Below, one piece after another: positions 1 through 5,877 of a DNA stretch of 8,805 nt (within the stretch, counting starts at the first letter, position 1; every line of letters starts with the position of its first letter). Under the pieces are notes generated by a model. It worked only from the letters and a program-made list of their open reading frames with translations. It ran no database searches and was not told where the DNA came from. The stretch comes from an uncultured Prevotella sp. (lineage in GTDB: Bacteria > Bacteroidota > Bacteroidia > Bacteroidales > Bacteroidaceae), in NCBI GenBank assembly GCA_934281565.1, contig CAKQXI010000101.1, positions 1 through 8,805 on the forward strand, written 5' to 3'. A program made the position numbers and the translations under genes.

Positions 1-2045
1 ATGAGGAAATCCTTACCTCTCGTCTTGTGGACCGTGCTTTGCGTCCACTTTTCCCTTCTAACTACCATGCAGAAGTCTATGTACAGGTGATGTTGCTCTC
101 TGCCGATGGTGTTGACCAGCCAGATGCCCTTGCAGGCTTTGCTGCCTCAGCAGCCATGGCTTGTTCAGATATTCCTTTTGAGTACTACATCTCAGAGGTT
201 CGTGTAGCTCGTATCAATGGTGAATATGTTGTCAACCCTACGTTCCAGCAGATGGAAGAAGCTGACATGGACATCATGGTAGGTGCTACCAAGGACAACA
301 TCATGATGGTAGAGGGTGAGATGAAGGAAGTATCTGAGCAAGACCTCATCGGAGCACTCAAGGTCGCTGCAGAGGCCATCAAGCCTATGTGTGAGTTGCA
401 AGAGGAACTTGCCAAGGAAAACGGTACTGACGTGAAGCGTGAGTATGACCATGAGATTAACGATGAGGAACTTCGTGAGCAAATCAAGACAGAGCTTTAT
501 CAGCCTGTTTATGATGTAAATCATCAGGCTCTGGAGAAGCACGCTCGTCAAGATGCTTTCGATAAGATCTTGGCAGACTTCTTGGAGAAATATGATGCAG
601 CTCATACCGATCTCTCAGAGGAAGACCTTGAGGAAAAGCATGCCGAGGCTACTCGCTACTATGGCGATGTGATGCGTGATGCTATGCGTCGTTGCATCCT
701 TGACGAGGGCTTGCGTCTTGACGGTCGTAAGACTACGGAGATCCGCCCTATTTGGTGTGAGGTTTCTCCTCTCCCAATGCCTCATGGAAGTGCTATCTTC
801 CAGCGTGGCGAGACCATGTCTCTCTCTACTTGTACTCTTGGTACTAAACTTGACGAGAAGTTGATTGATGGTGTTTTGGAAAAGAGCTACCAGCGTTTCC
901 TTCTTCATTATAACTTCCCTCCATTCTCAACAGGTGAGGCTAAGGCTCAGCGTGGCGTAGGTCGTCGTGAGATTGGTCATGGTCACTTGGCATGGCGTGG
1001 CTTGAAGGGTCAGATTCCAGAGAACTTCCCTTACACAGTACGTTTGGTAAGCCAGATCTTGGAGTCTAATGGTTCTTCTTCTATGGCTACTGTCTGCGCT
1101 GGTACTCTTGCTTTGATGGATGCTGGTGTTCCTATGAAGAAGCCAGTTTCTGGTATCGCTATGGGTCTTATCAAGAACCCTGGTGAGGACAAATATGCTA
1201 TCTTGAGTGATATTCTCGGTGATGAGGATCACTTGGGCGACATGGACTTCAAGACAACAGGTACACGTGATGGTTTGACTGCTACGCAGATGGATATCAA
1301 GTGCGACGGTTTGAGCTTTGAAATCCTTGAGCAGGCTTTGATGCAAGCTAAGGCAGGTCGTGAGCACATCTTGAACTGTATGTTGGAGACAATCTCTGAG
1401 CCACGTGCTGAGATGAAGCCACAGGTTCCACGTATCGTAGCATTCGATATTCCTAAGGAGTTCATCGGTGCTGTCATCGGTCCTGGTGGTAAGATTATCC
1501 AGCAGATGCAGGAAGAAACAGGTTCTACCATTACCATCGAGGAAACAGAGGGCAAGGGTCATGTTCAGGTTTCTGCTCCTAACAAGGATTCTATTGATGC
1601 AGCCCTTTCCAAGATTAAGGCGATTGTGGCTGTTCCTGAGGTAGGTGAGGTTTATGAGGGAACGGTACGTTCTATCATGCCATACGGTTGCTTCGTTGAG
1701 ATCCTTCCAGGCAAGGATGGTTTGCTCCATATCAGCGAGATTGATTGGAAGCGCCTTGAGACAGTTGAGGAAGCTGGTATCAAGGAAGGTGATAAGATCA
1801 AGGTTAAGTTGATGGAGATTGACCCTAAGACTGGTAAGTACAAGCTCTCTCACCGTGTGTTGTTGGAGAAGCCAGAGGGTTATGTTGAGCGTGAGCGCCG
1901 CCCACGTCCAGAGCGCCGTCCTCGCCGTGATGATCATCATAATAATGGTGGTGAGCGTCAGCCACGCCGTTATGAGCATCGCAACGAGACTCCTGCACCA
2001 AAGGATTTCAATGATTCTTTGGATCACAGCAATGAGGTAGAGTAA
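1..2045 (+). CDS. pnp: Polynucleotide phosphorylase (PNPase), 5'-truncated by window edge
   Basis: PNPase is a trimeric 3'-to-5' exoribonuclease that uses phosphate to release nucleoside diphosphates and takes part in cytoplasmic mRNA decay. The frame is open from base 3. The GTG at 27 is internal, because the residues before it (EEILTSRLVDR) continue the family's conserved stretch. By comparison with E. coli, roughly 80-90 N-terminal residues lie upstream, including the FFRR loop. Visible parts in order are the end of the first RNase PH domain, a helical linker (about 370-680), the second RNase PH domain (about 700-1400), a KH domain with GPGG loop at 1479-1490, and an S1 domain (about 1641-1856). 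Active-site equivalents are the SSS phosphate-binding triplet (1074-1082), Asp at 1227 and 1245 and Lys at 1251, inside LGDEDHLGDMDFK. The usual RGETQ motif reads RGETM (804-818). The tail (1885-2045) is Arg-rich and probably disordered. The gene ends at TAA, followed by a terminator. The identification is secure. Confidence 0.97.
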   Translation, partial: EEILTSRLVDRALRPLFPSNYHAEVYVQVMLLSADGVDQPDALAGFAASAAMACSDIPFEYYISEVRVARINGEYVVNPTFQQMEEADMDIMVGATKDNIMMVEGEMKEVSEQDLIGALKVAAEAIKPMCELQEELAKENGTDVKREYDHEINDEELREQIKTELYQPVYDVNHQALEKHARQDAFDKILADFLEKYDAAHTDLSEEDLEEKHAEATRYYGDVMRDAMRRCILDEGLRLDGRKTTEIRPIWCEVSPLPMPHGSAIFQRGETMSLSTCTLGTKLDEKLIDGVLEKSYQRFLLHYNFPPFSTGEAKAQRGVGRREIGHGHLAWRGLKGQIPENFPYTVRLVSQILESNGSSSMATVCAGTLALMDAGVPMKKPVSGIAMGLIKNPGEDKYAILSDILGDEDHLGDMDFKTTGTRDGLTATQMDIKCDGLSFEILEQALMQAKAGREHILNCMLETISEPRAEMKPQVPRIVAFDIPKEFIGAVIGPGGKIIQQMQEETGSTITIEETEGKGHVQVSAPNKDSIDAALSKIKAIVAVPEVGEVYEGTVRSIMPYGCFVEILPGKDGLLHISEIDWKRLETVEEAGIKEGDKIKVKLMEIDPKTGKYKLSHRVLLEKPEGYVERERRPRPERRPRRDDHHNNGGERQPRRYEHRNETPAPKDFNDSLDHSNEVE

Positions 2046-2070
2046 TTATACCTTTATTGATAATAAGTAT

Positions 2071-2108
2071 GGGTGTGCTTTGTTAGTAAGAAGTACACCC
2101 TTTCTTTT
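2071..2108 (+). terminator. Rho-independent terminator of pnp
   Basis: GGGTGTGCTT (2071-2080) and AAGTACACCC (2091-2100) pair over 10 bp with one G-U wobble, around a 10-nt loop. TTTCTTTT follows at 2101-2108. The hairpin starts 26 nt after the pnp stop codon, so it should end the pnp transcript and separate it from the gene at 2150. Confidence 0.88.
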
Positions 2109-2149
2109 ATAAAAGAAGTGTTTTTTGGATAAACAAACTGTATAGAATT

Positions 2150-3070
2150 ATGATAAAGAAACTATGTTTGATGGCGTTTCTCGCTATTGTCGCATTGACA
2201 GCGAACGCCCAGAATGAAGCAATTACCAATCAGTCTGTTCTTGATCTTCTGAAAGAGGGCTTTTCTTCTGAGGAAATCATCGGTGCCATTGAGAACAGCA
2301 CGACTCGTACCATCACCTATGACATCAACTTTATGCGTGAGTTGAAGGCAGCAGGCGCAGACAAGGAGTTGACTACTTATCTTCAGAAAGTAGCCAAGGT
2401 GGACAACGGATATGAGGGTGTGGTCTTATGGAACCCATTGGGTGGAGGCAAACCACAAAAGGTTTATCGTTGTAACTTTGAGAAAGAGAGCAAGGGCTTC
2501 AATCTTGGTACTCTTGCAGTGGCAGCAGGTGCTGCGTATGGTGTAGGCAATATTGTCGGAGGTCGTAAGGTAAGTGGTGGCGAGGCTGCCGCTGTCACAG
2601 GTGGCTTGGTATTGATGGCATCATCTGGCAAGGAGATTCAGAAACTGATAATCCCAGGTACAACGGCAAAGATAAAGACCAGTACAAAGCCTGTGTTCCG
2701 TTTCTTCTTTAAGAAAGAGGACGGTAAGAGCTTCAACCAAGATGCGGCAAACTGGTATGAAATGGTTATGAATGGCATCCAGAGCCCTAATGAGTTCCAG
2801 CTCATCAAGATGCAAGTAAAGGACAGCAAGAAGGGTGGCCGTCGCCTTTTCCCAAGCAGTATGTCATATACTGTCGCCGGTTTTGAGGGAACTAATGCCA
2901 GTACCCGTGAAATGGTGAACTTCGAGATAAATGCCATCAATAACAATACCTTTGAAGTAACATTCGCGCAACCATTGGAACCAGGCGAGTATTGCTTCTT
3001 CTATAAGAGTGGTCTTAGCAACAAGTATTTCCAGGCTCAGCCATTTGGATTTGATTTTACGGTAGAATAA
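2150..3070 (+). CDS. Exported protein of unknown function with glycine-rich hydrophobic segment
   Basis: This 306-residue protein belongs to no family I can name. Residues 1-20 form a clear Sec signal peptide: KK, a hydrophobic core LCLMAFLAIVAL, then TANA before Q21 as the likely signal peptidase I site. Residues 24-80 are a helical, charged module (TNQSVLDLLKEGFSSEEIIGAI, then a second helix pair). Short repeats of this kind occur at the N-terminus of several secreted Bacteroidota proteins. Residues 118-157 are rich in Gly and Ala (LGTLAVAAGAAYGVGNIVGG, then a second hydrophobic stretch to LMASS). This could be a glycine-zipper-like membrane hairpin or a packed core. Residues 180-306 look beta-rich (PVFRFFF, SYTVAGFEG, EPGEYCFFYKSG, FDFTVE), suggesting a small beta-sandwich. 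It probably acts in the periplasm or envelope. No Shine-Dalgarno and no convincing promoter are seen ahead of ATG 2150; it lies 104 nt after pnp, beyond that gene's terminator. The coding call is firm; function is unknown. Confidence 0.88.
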   Translation: MIKKLCLMAFLAIVALTANAQNEAITNQSVLDLLKEGFSSEEIIGAIENSTTRTITYDINFMRELKAAGADKELTTYLQKVAKVDNGYEGVVLWNPLGGGKPQKVYRCNFEKESKGFNLGTLAVAAGAAYGVGNIVGGRKVSGGEAAAVTGGLVLMASSGKEIQKLIIPGTTAKIKTSTKPVFRFFFKKEDGKSFNQDAANWYEMVMNGIQSPNEFQLIKMQVKDSKKGGRRLFPSSMSYTVAGFEGTNASTREMVNFEINAINNNTFEVTFAQPLEPGEYCFFYKSGLSNKYFQAQPFGFDFTVE

Positions 3071-3104
3071 TGCCTTATATACCGTGCCGATATTTGTAAA
3101 TAGC

Positions 3105-3152
3105 GGAGATGGTACGGACTTGGTACGGAGATGGTACGGAGTTGGTACGGAG
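3105..3152 (+). repeat. Tandem 11-bp repeat, four GGAnnTGGTAC units plus GGAG
   Basis: Four consecutive 11-bp units are GGAGATGGTAC (3105-3115), GGACTTGGTAC (3116-3126), GGAGATGGTAC (3127-3137) and GGAGTTGGTAC (3138-3148), followed by GGAG (3149-3152). Units 1 and 3 are identical, and 2 and 4 differ at one base, so a 22-bp higher-order period is visible. The array starts 35 bp after the stop codon of the preceding gene. CCGTGCC at 3082-3088, just upstream, can pair with any GGTACGG in the array (6 Watson-Crick pairs and one G-U). No function is known to me. Confidence 0.85.
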
Positions 3153-3288
3153 AAAAGGTATATAAAATATCGAGCAAAATCTTCCCATCGCTTTCATTAA
3201 TTCCATCGTATGGTGGACTTGGTGAGAGTGGTGGGATTTGTTTTATATGATGGTGGGGAGCAATATGGGTGATAAAGTATATATAAAC

Positions 3289-3321
3289 AAAAAGAAATCA
3301 CTTAGGAAGTGATTTCTTTTT
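3289..3321 (-). terminator. Strong hairpin terminator of tRNA-Asn, probably bidirectional
   Basis: AAAAAGAAATCACTT (3289-3303) and AAGTGATTTCTTTTT (3307-3321) are perfect inverted repeats of 15 bp around a 3-nt AGG loop. Because the arms begin and end in A and T runs, each strand has a U-tract after the GC-containing core stem. On the minus strand the hairpin starts 2 nt past the tRNA 3' end. It can also stop plus-strand transcription arriving from the exported-protein gene, for which no other terminator is evident. Confidence 0.88.
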
Positions 3322-3322
3322 G

Positions 3323-3396
3323 CGCTTCAAGATGGGCTTGAACCAACGACCCCCTGATTAACAGTCAGGTGCTCTAACCAACTGAGCTATTGAAGC
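3323..3396 (-). tRNA. tRNA-Asn (anticodon GTT)
   Basis: The minus strand folds as a 74-nt cloverleaf. The acceptor stem GCTTCAA pairs with TTGAAGC, with discriminator G at 3323. The D-arm is GCTC/GAGC with GG in the loop. The anticodon stem CCTGA/TCAGG holds the loop CTGTTAA, giving anticodon GTT at 3360-3362 (plus-strand AAC). The T-arm GTTGG/CCATC has the loop TTCAAGC. The T-stem contains one T-T mismatch (second pair), so it is slightly imperfect. No CCA is encoded; the flanking bases read CAAAAA, so CCA would be added by the nucleotidyltransferase. A consensus promoter lies about 40 nt upstream and a terminator follows at once, so this looks like a single-gene transcription unit. Confidence 0.95.
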
Positions 3397-3435
3397 ATTT
3401 GCTTTGTAATAAGTGTTGTTCCTTATTTGCGGTTG

Positions 3436-3467
3436 CAAAGGTAGTGACTTTTTTCGGTTCCACCAAA
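3436..3467 (-). promoter_or_regulatory. Bacteroidota-type promoter for tRNA-Asn
   Basis: On the minus strand TTTG (3467-3464) lies 20 bp upstream of TACCTTTG (3443-3436). These match the Bacteroidota housekeeping-sigma consensus of TTTG near -33 and TAnnTTTG near -7. Transcription would start near 3430, leaving a leader of roughly 30-35 nt before the mature tRNA 5' end at 3396. The match to consensus is exact in both boxes. Confidence 0.82.
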
Positions 3468-3497
3468 TATTTTCGTAACTTTTTTTGCTTTTGGACT

Positions 3498-3515
3498 AAA
3501 AAAGTGCACTTTTTT
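3498..3515. repeat. 18-bp perfect palindrome in divergent intergenic region
   Basis: AAAAAAGTGCACTTTTTT is its own reverse complement. It sits between the minus-strand tRNA-Asn promoter (3436-3467) and the plus-strand -7 box for the S41 protease gene (3549-3556), about 45 bp upstream of the likely start of the latter transcript. It could be an operator for a dimeric regulator. Alternatively it may be a chance product of flanking A and T runs around GTGCAC. No regulator can be named. Confidence 0.5.
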
Positions 3516-3548
3516 GTCTTTTTAGGGCTATTTTAGCATAGAAATGAG

Positions 3549-3556
3549 TATTTTTG
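3549..3556 (+). promoter_or_regulatory. Candidate -7 box for the S41 protease gene
   Basis: TATTTTTG matches the Bacteroidota -7 consensus TAnnTTTG exactly and lies 28 bp ahead of the ATG at 3585, which would give a leader of about 20-25 nt. No good TTTG box is present 20 bp upstream (GGGC occupies that place; T-rich sequence lies a few bases further). The promoter may therefore be weak, or may need an activator. Confidence 0.5.
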
Positions 3557-3584
3557 TGGTCGAAAACAATAAAAGAATAAGCAA

Positions 3585-5252
3585 ATGATGAAAAAACTGG
3601 TGGTTTCCATGCTGGCTCTTATGTTGGTGATGCCAACTTTTGCCCAGAAAGATAAAGATCATGACTTCAAGGTGGCAAAGAATATGGATATATTCAATGC
3701 CATTTACAAGAACCTTGACTTGATGTATGTTGATACTCTCGATGCTGATGAGGTGATAGGGAATGGTATCAATGCCATGTTGGGCAGTCTTGACCCTTAT
3801 ACAACGTATTATCCTGAGTCGAAAGTGAAAGATCTCAAGTCGATGCTGACTGGCAAGTACGCTGGCATCGGCTCCTTGATACGCTATAACAACCAACTTC
3901 AAAAGGTCGTGATAGATGAGCCTTACGAGAATATGCCTGCTGCGGAGGCTGGACTCAAGAAAGGTGACATCATCCTTAGTATCGATGACTCTACGATGGT
4001 GGGAAAGGATGTTAGTTATGTAAGCGATCATCTAAGAGGCACTCCTGGTACTTCTTTCATATTGAAAGTAAAACGCCCCAGTACAGGAAAGGTCTTCAAG
4101 GTAAAGCTGGAACGTAAGTCCATCCAGTTGCCCTATATGCCTTATTATGGTATGCTGCAAGATAAGGTAGGCTATATCAATCTTAACCAATTCACGGACC
4201 AATGTGCCAAAGATGTGCGCCGTGCTTTCATAGATTTGAAGAAACAAGGCGCGGAGAAACTGATATTCGACCTTCGGAGCAATGGAGGTGGTGCCGTGAA
4301 CGAGGCTGTAAGCATTGCCAATCTGTTCTTGCCGAAAGGGAAAGTGGTACTCAAGATGCGAGGAAAGCTACAACGTGCCAATAGTGAGTATAAGACCACG
4401 GTGGAGCCAGTCGATACGCTGATGCCTATGGTCGTGCTGGTCAGTGGAAACACGGCAAGCTCAAGTGAAATCCTCAGTGGTAGTCTGCAAGATTATGACC
4501 GTGCTATCATATTAGGTACGCGCACGTATGGAAAAGGATTGGTGCAGGCTACTTTGGACTTGCCATATAATGGGCAAATGAAGTTGACCTCAAGCAAATA
4601 TTACATTCCAAGCGGAAGGTGTGTGCAGGCACTGAAATATAAGCACGCGAGAGGTGGCTATGTAGAGCACGTCCCAGACTCCTTGACCAAAGTGTTCTAT
4701 ACCGTAGGAGGGAGAGAAGTGCGTGACGGAGGCGGAATTAAGCCGGATGTGGAAGTCAAGGCAGACTCAGTGCCTAACCTGGCGTTCTATTTGGCAGGAG
4801 CTCGTGATAGCAATGAAGTCATGCTTAATTATGAGATAGATTATATTGCCAAGCATCCAACGATAGCTCCAGCCAAGGAGTTCGCTTTGACAGATGCCGA
4901 TTATGAGGAATTCAAGTCAAGGGTGTTGAAGTGTGATTTCAAATATGACAGGGAGACGGAGAAATATTTGAAGGACTTGGAAAAACTTGCCAAGTTCGAG
5001 GGCTATTATAATGATGCCAAGCCAGAGTTCGATGCCTTGGCAAAGAAACTTAGCCATAATGTGTCAAAGGATTTGGATTACAATAAGACCTATATCAAGC
5101 AGTTGTTGGAAAATGACATTGTGACAGCTTATTATTACCAAGGCGGTGCGATACAAAATTCTTTACGTTATGACAAGCAGGTGAAAGAGGCTGTCAGATT
5201 GCTGAATACACCGGAAGAATATGGCAAAATACTTCATCCAGAGAAGAAATAA
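3585..5252 (+). CDS. Exported C-terminal processing protease, PDZ-S41 family (CtpA/Tsp-like)
   Basis: This 555-residue serine endopeptidase of family S41 would cut protein C-termini in the periplasm. Residues 1-20 are a signal peptide (MMKKLVVSMLALMLVMPTFA, then Q21). A helical region follows, then a PDZ domain at about 85-175, with YAGIGSLI as the peptide-binding loop and AAEAGLKKGDIILSID as the classic PDZ core. The protease core spans about 190-395. Aligned with E. coli Tsp (Ser430/Lys455/Gln459), the catalytic residues are Ser292 in TASSSE, Lys317 in YGKG and Gln321, with exactly the expected spacing of 25 and 4. SSKYYIPSGRCVQ (336-348) is another family hallmark. Residues 400-555 form a helical C-terminal region, as in Bacteroidota homologues. 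A second ATG follows directly at 3588; the start at 3585 is taken as the longer. No Shine-Dalgarno is seen. The substrate is unknown. Active-site residues are complete, so it should be an active enzyme. Confidence 0.94.
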   Translation: MMKKLVVSMLALMLVMPTFAQKDKDHDFKVAKNMDIFNAIYKNLDLMYVDTLDADEVIGNGINAMLGSLDPYTTYYPESKVKDLKSMLTGKYAGIGSLIRYNNQLQKVVIDEPYENMPAAEAGLKKGDIILSIDDSTMVGKDVSYVSDHLRGTPGTSFILKVKRPSTGKVFKVKLERKSIQLPYMPYYGMLQDKVGYINLNQFTDQCAKDVRRAFIDLKKQGAEKLIFDLRSNGGGAVNEAVSIANLFLPKGKVVLKMRGKLQRANSEYKTTVEPVDTLMPMVVLVSGNTASSSEILSGSLQDYDRAIILGTRTYGKGLVQATLDLPYNGQMKLTSSKYYIPSGRCVQALKYKHARGGYVEHVPDSLTKVFYTVGGREVRDGGGIKPDVEVKADSVPNLAFYLAGARDSNEVMLNYEIDYIAKHPTIAPAKEFALTDADYEEFKSRVLKCDFKYDRETEKYLKDLEKLAKFEGYYNDAKPEFDALAKKLSHNVSKDLDYNKTYIKQLLENDIVTAYYYQGGAIQNSLRYDKQVKEAVRLLNTPEEYGKILHPEKK

Positions 5253-5313
5253 GTAGAAAATACGGCGTAAATCATCAAAATTGCGCAAGTTACTACGAAA
5301 AAAATGCAAAAAC

Positions 5314-5345
5314 TTTGGATAATAACAAAAATATTCGTAATTTTG
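5314..5345 (+). promoter_or_regulatory. Bacteroidota-type promoter for rimP-nusA-infB
   Basis: TTTG (5314-5317), 20 bp spacer, TAATTTTG (5338-5345) matches the Bacteroidota consensus exactly in both boxes, with the same spacer length as the tRNA-Asn promoter in this window. Transcription would begin near 5350, giving a leader of about 55 nt before the rimP ATG at 5407. The leader begins almost directly with a terminator-like hairpin. Confidence 0.78.
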
Positions 5346-5358
5346 CATCGTTCAGTGG

Positions 5359-5394
5359 AATGAGGGGTTCGCAAAGAGCTCCTCATTTTATTTT
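5359..5394 (+). promoter_or_regulatory. Terminator-like hairpin in the rimP leader (candidate attenuator or S41 gene terminator)
   Basis: AATGAGGGGTT (5359-5369) pairs with AGCTCCTCATT (5377-5387) over 11 bp with two G-U wobbles, around the loop CGCAAAG. TTATTTT follows. It looks like an intrinsic terminator but lies downstream of the likely rimP promoter, about 10 nt into the transcript and only 12 nt before the rimP start. It may therefore act as an attenuator on rimP-nusA-infB. It could also end the S41 protease transcript, for which no other terminator is seen in 5253-5358. No clear antiterminator pairing was found within the short leader. Confidence 0.65.
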
Positions 5395-5406
5395 AAATAA
5401 ATAAAT

Positions 5407-5874
5407 ATGATAGACAAAAACGTCGTAAGAAAGTTAGTTGATGAATGGCTCCAAGACAAGGAATATTTCTTGGTAAGCATAGAAATCAGTCCTGATGACA
5501 AGATAACAGTCGAGATAGACCATGCGGATGGTGTGTGGATAGAGGACTGTGTAGCCTTGAGCAAGTACATCGAAGATCACTTGGATCGTGATGACGAAGA
5601 CTATGAGCTGGAAGTTGGCTCGGCAGGTCTTGGTCAGCCGTTCAAGGTTCCTCAGCAGTACATTAACTTCATAGGAAAGGAAGTGGAGGTGCTGGATGCT
5701 GATGGGAAGAAAGTCAAAGGTGTCTTGAAAGCTGTGGATGGCAATGATTTCACGGTAGGCGTAGAGGAAAAGGTCAAGGTAGAGGGCAAGAAGCGTCCTG
5801 TCAAGCAGGAGGTGGACCATGTCTATCAGATGGATAAAGTAAAATATACAAAATATATAATAAGTTTCAAATAA
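5407..5874 (+). CDS. rimP: Ribosome maturation factor RimP
   Basis: RimP binds the free 30S subunit and assists its late assembly in the cytoplasm. At 155 residues it has the usual family length. The N-terminal alpha/beta domain (about 1-80) carries FLVSIEISPDDKITVEID, then GVWIEDCVALSKYIEDHLD, then YELEVGSAGLGQPF (66-79). The last corresponds to the family's hallmark LEVSSPGLDRPL, with variant residues. The C-terminal part (about 82-155) is the SH3-like barrel (FIGKEVEVLDADGKKVKG, then DFTVGVE) and ends in a lysine-rich stretch. No Shine-Dalgarno is present; the start is preceded by AAATAAATAAAT, typical of A/T-rich Bacteroidota start regions. The stop is 3 nt before the nusA ATG, so the two are very probably cotranscribed and perhaps translationally coupled. 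Gene order rimP-nusA-infB is widely conserved and supports the call. Confidence 0.95.
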   Translation: MIDKNVVRKLVDEWLQDKEYFLVSIEISPDDKITVEIDHADGVWIEDCVALSKYIEDHLDRDDEDYELEVGSAGLGQPFKVPQQYINFIGKEVEVLDADGKKVKGVLKAVDGNDFTVGVEEKVKVEGKKRPVKQEVDHVYQMDKVKYTKYIISFK

Positions 5875-5877
5875 GCT

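Noticed and set aside
27..29. GTG as a start codon for pnp
   Set aside because: Conserved PNPase sequence continues in frame upstream to base 3, so the gene starts outside the window.
927..2027. 366-codon open frame on the minus strand within pnp
   Set aside because: It is a shadow of the pnp coding sequence; no domain, signal or start region supports it.
2102..2117. 16-bp perfect palindrome TTCTTTTATAAAAGAA after pnp
   Set aside because: It is A/T-rich and overlaps the T-tract of the pnp terminator. It would form a weak hairpin with no loop and is most simply part of that terminator region.
2121..2149. Promoter for the exported-protein gene
   Set aside because: TTTG occurs at 2124-2127, but no TAnnTTTG lies about 20 bp downstream; that position already overlaps the start codon.
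3105..3152. CRISPR-like array
   Set aside because: Units are 11 bp and directly adjacent, with no spacers and no cas genes nearby.
3109..3165. 18-codon open frame (ATG to TAA) across the tandem repeat
   Set aside because: It is very short and composed mainly of repeat units, with no sign of translation beyond a purine-rich context created by the repeat itself.
3210..3272. 20-codon open frame in the intergenic region before the tRNA
   Set aside because: It has no ribosome-binding signal or conserved feature, and its length is within chance expectation.
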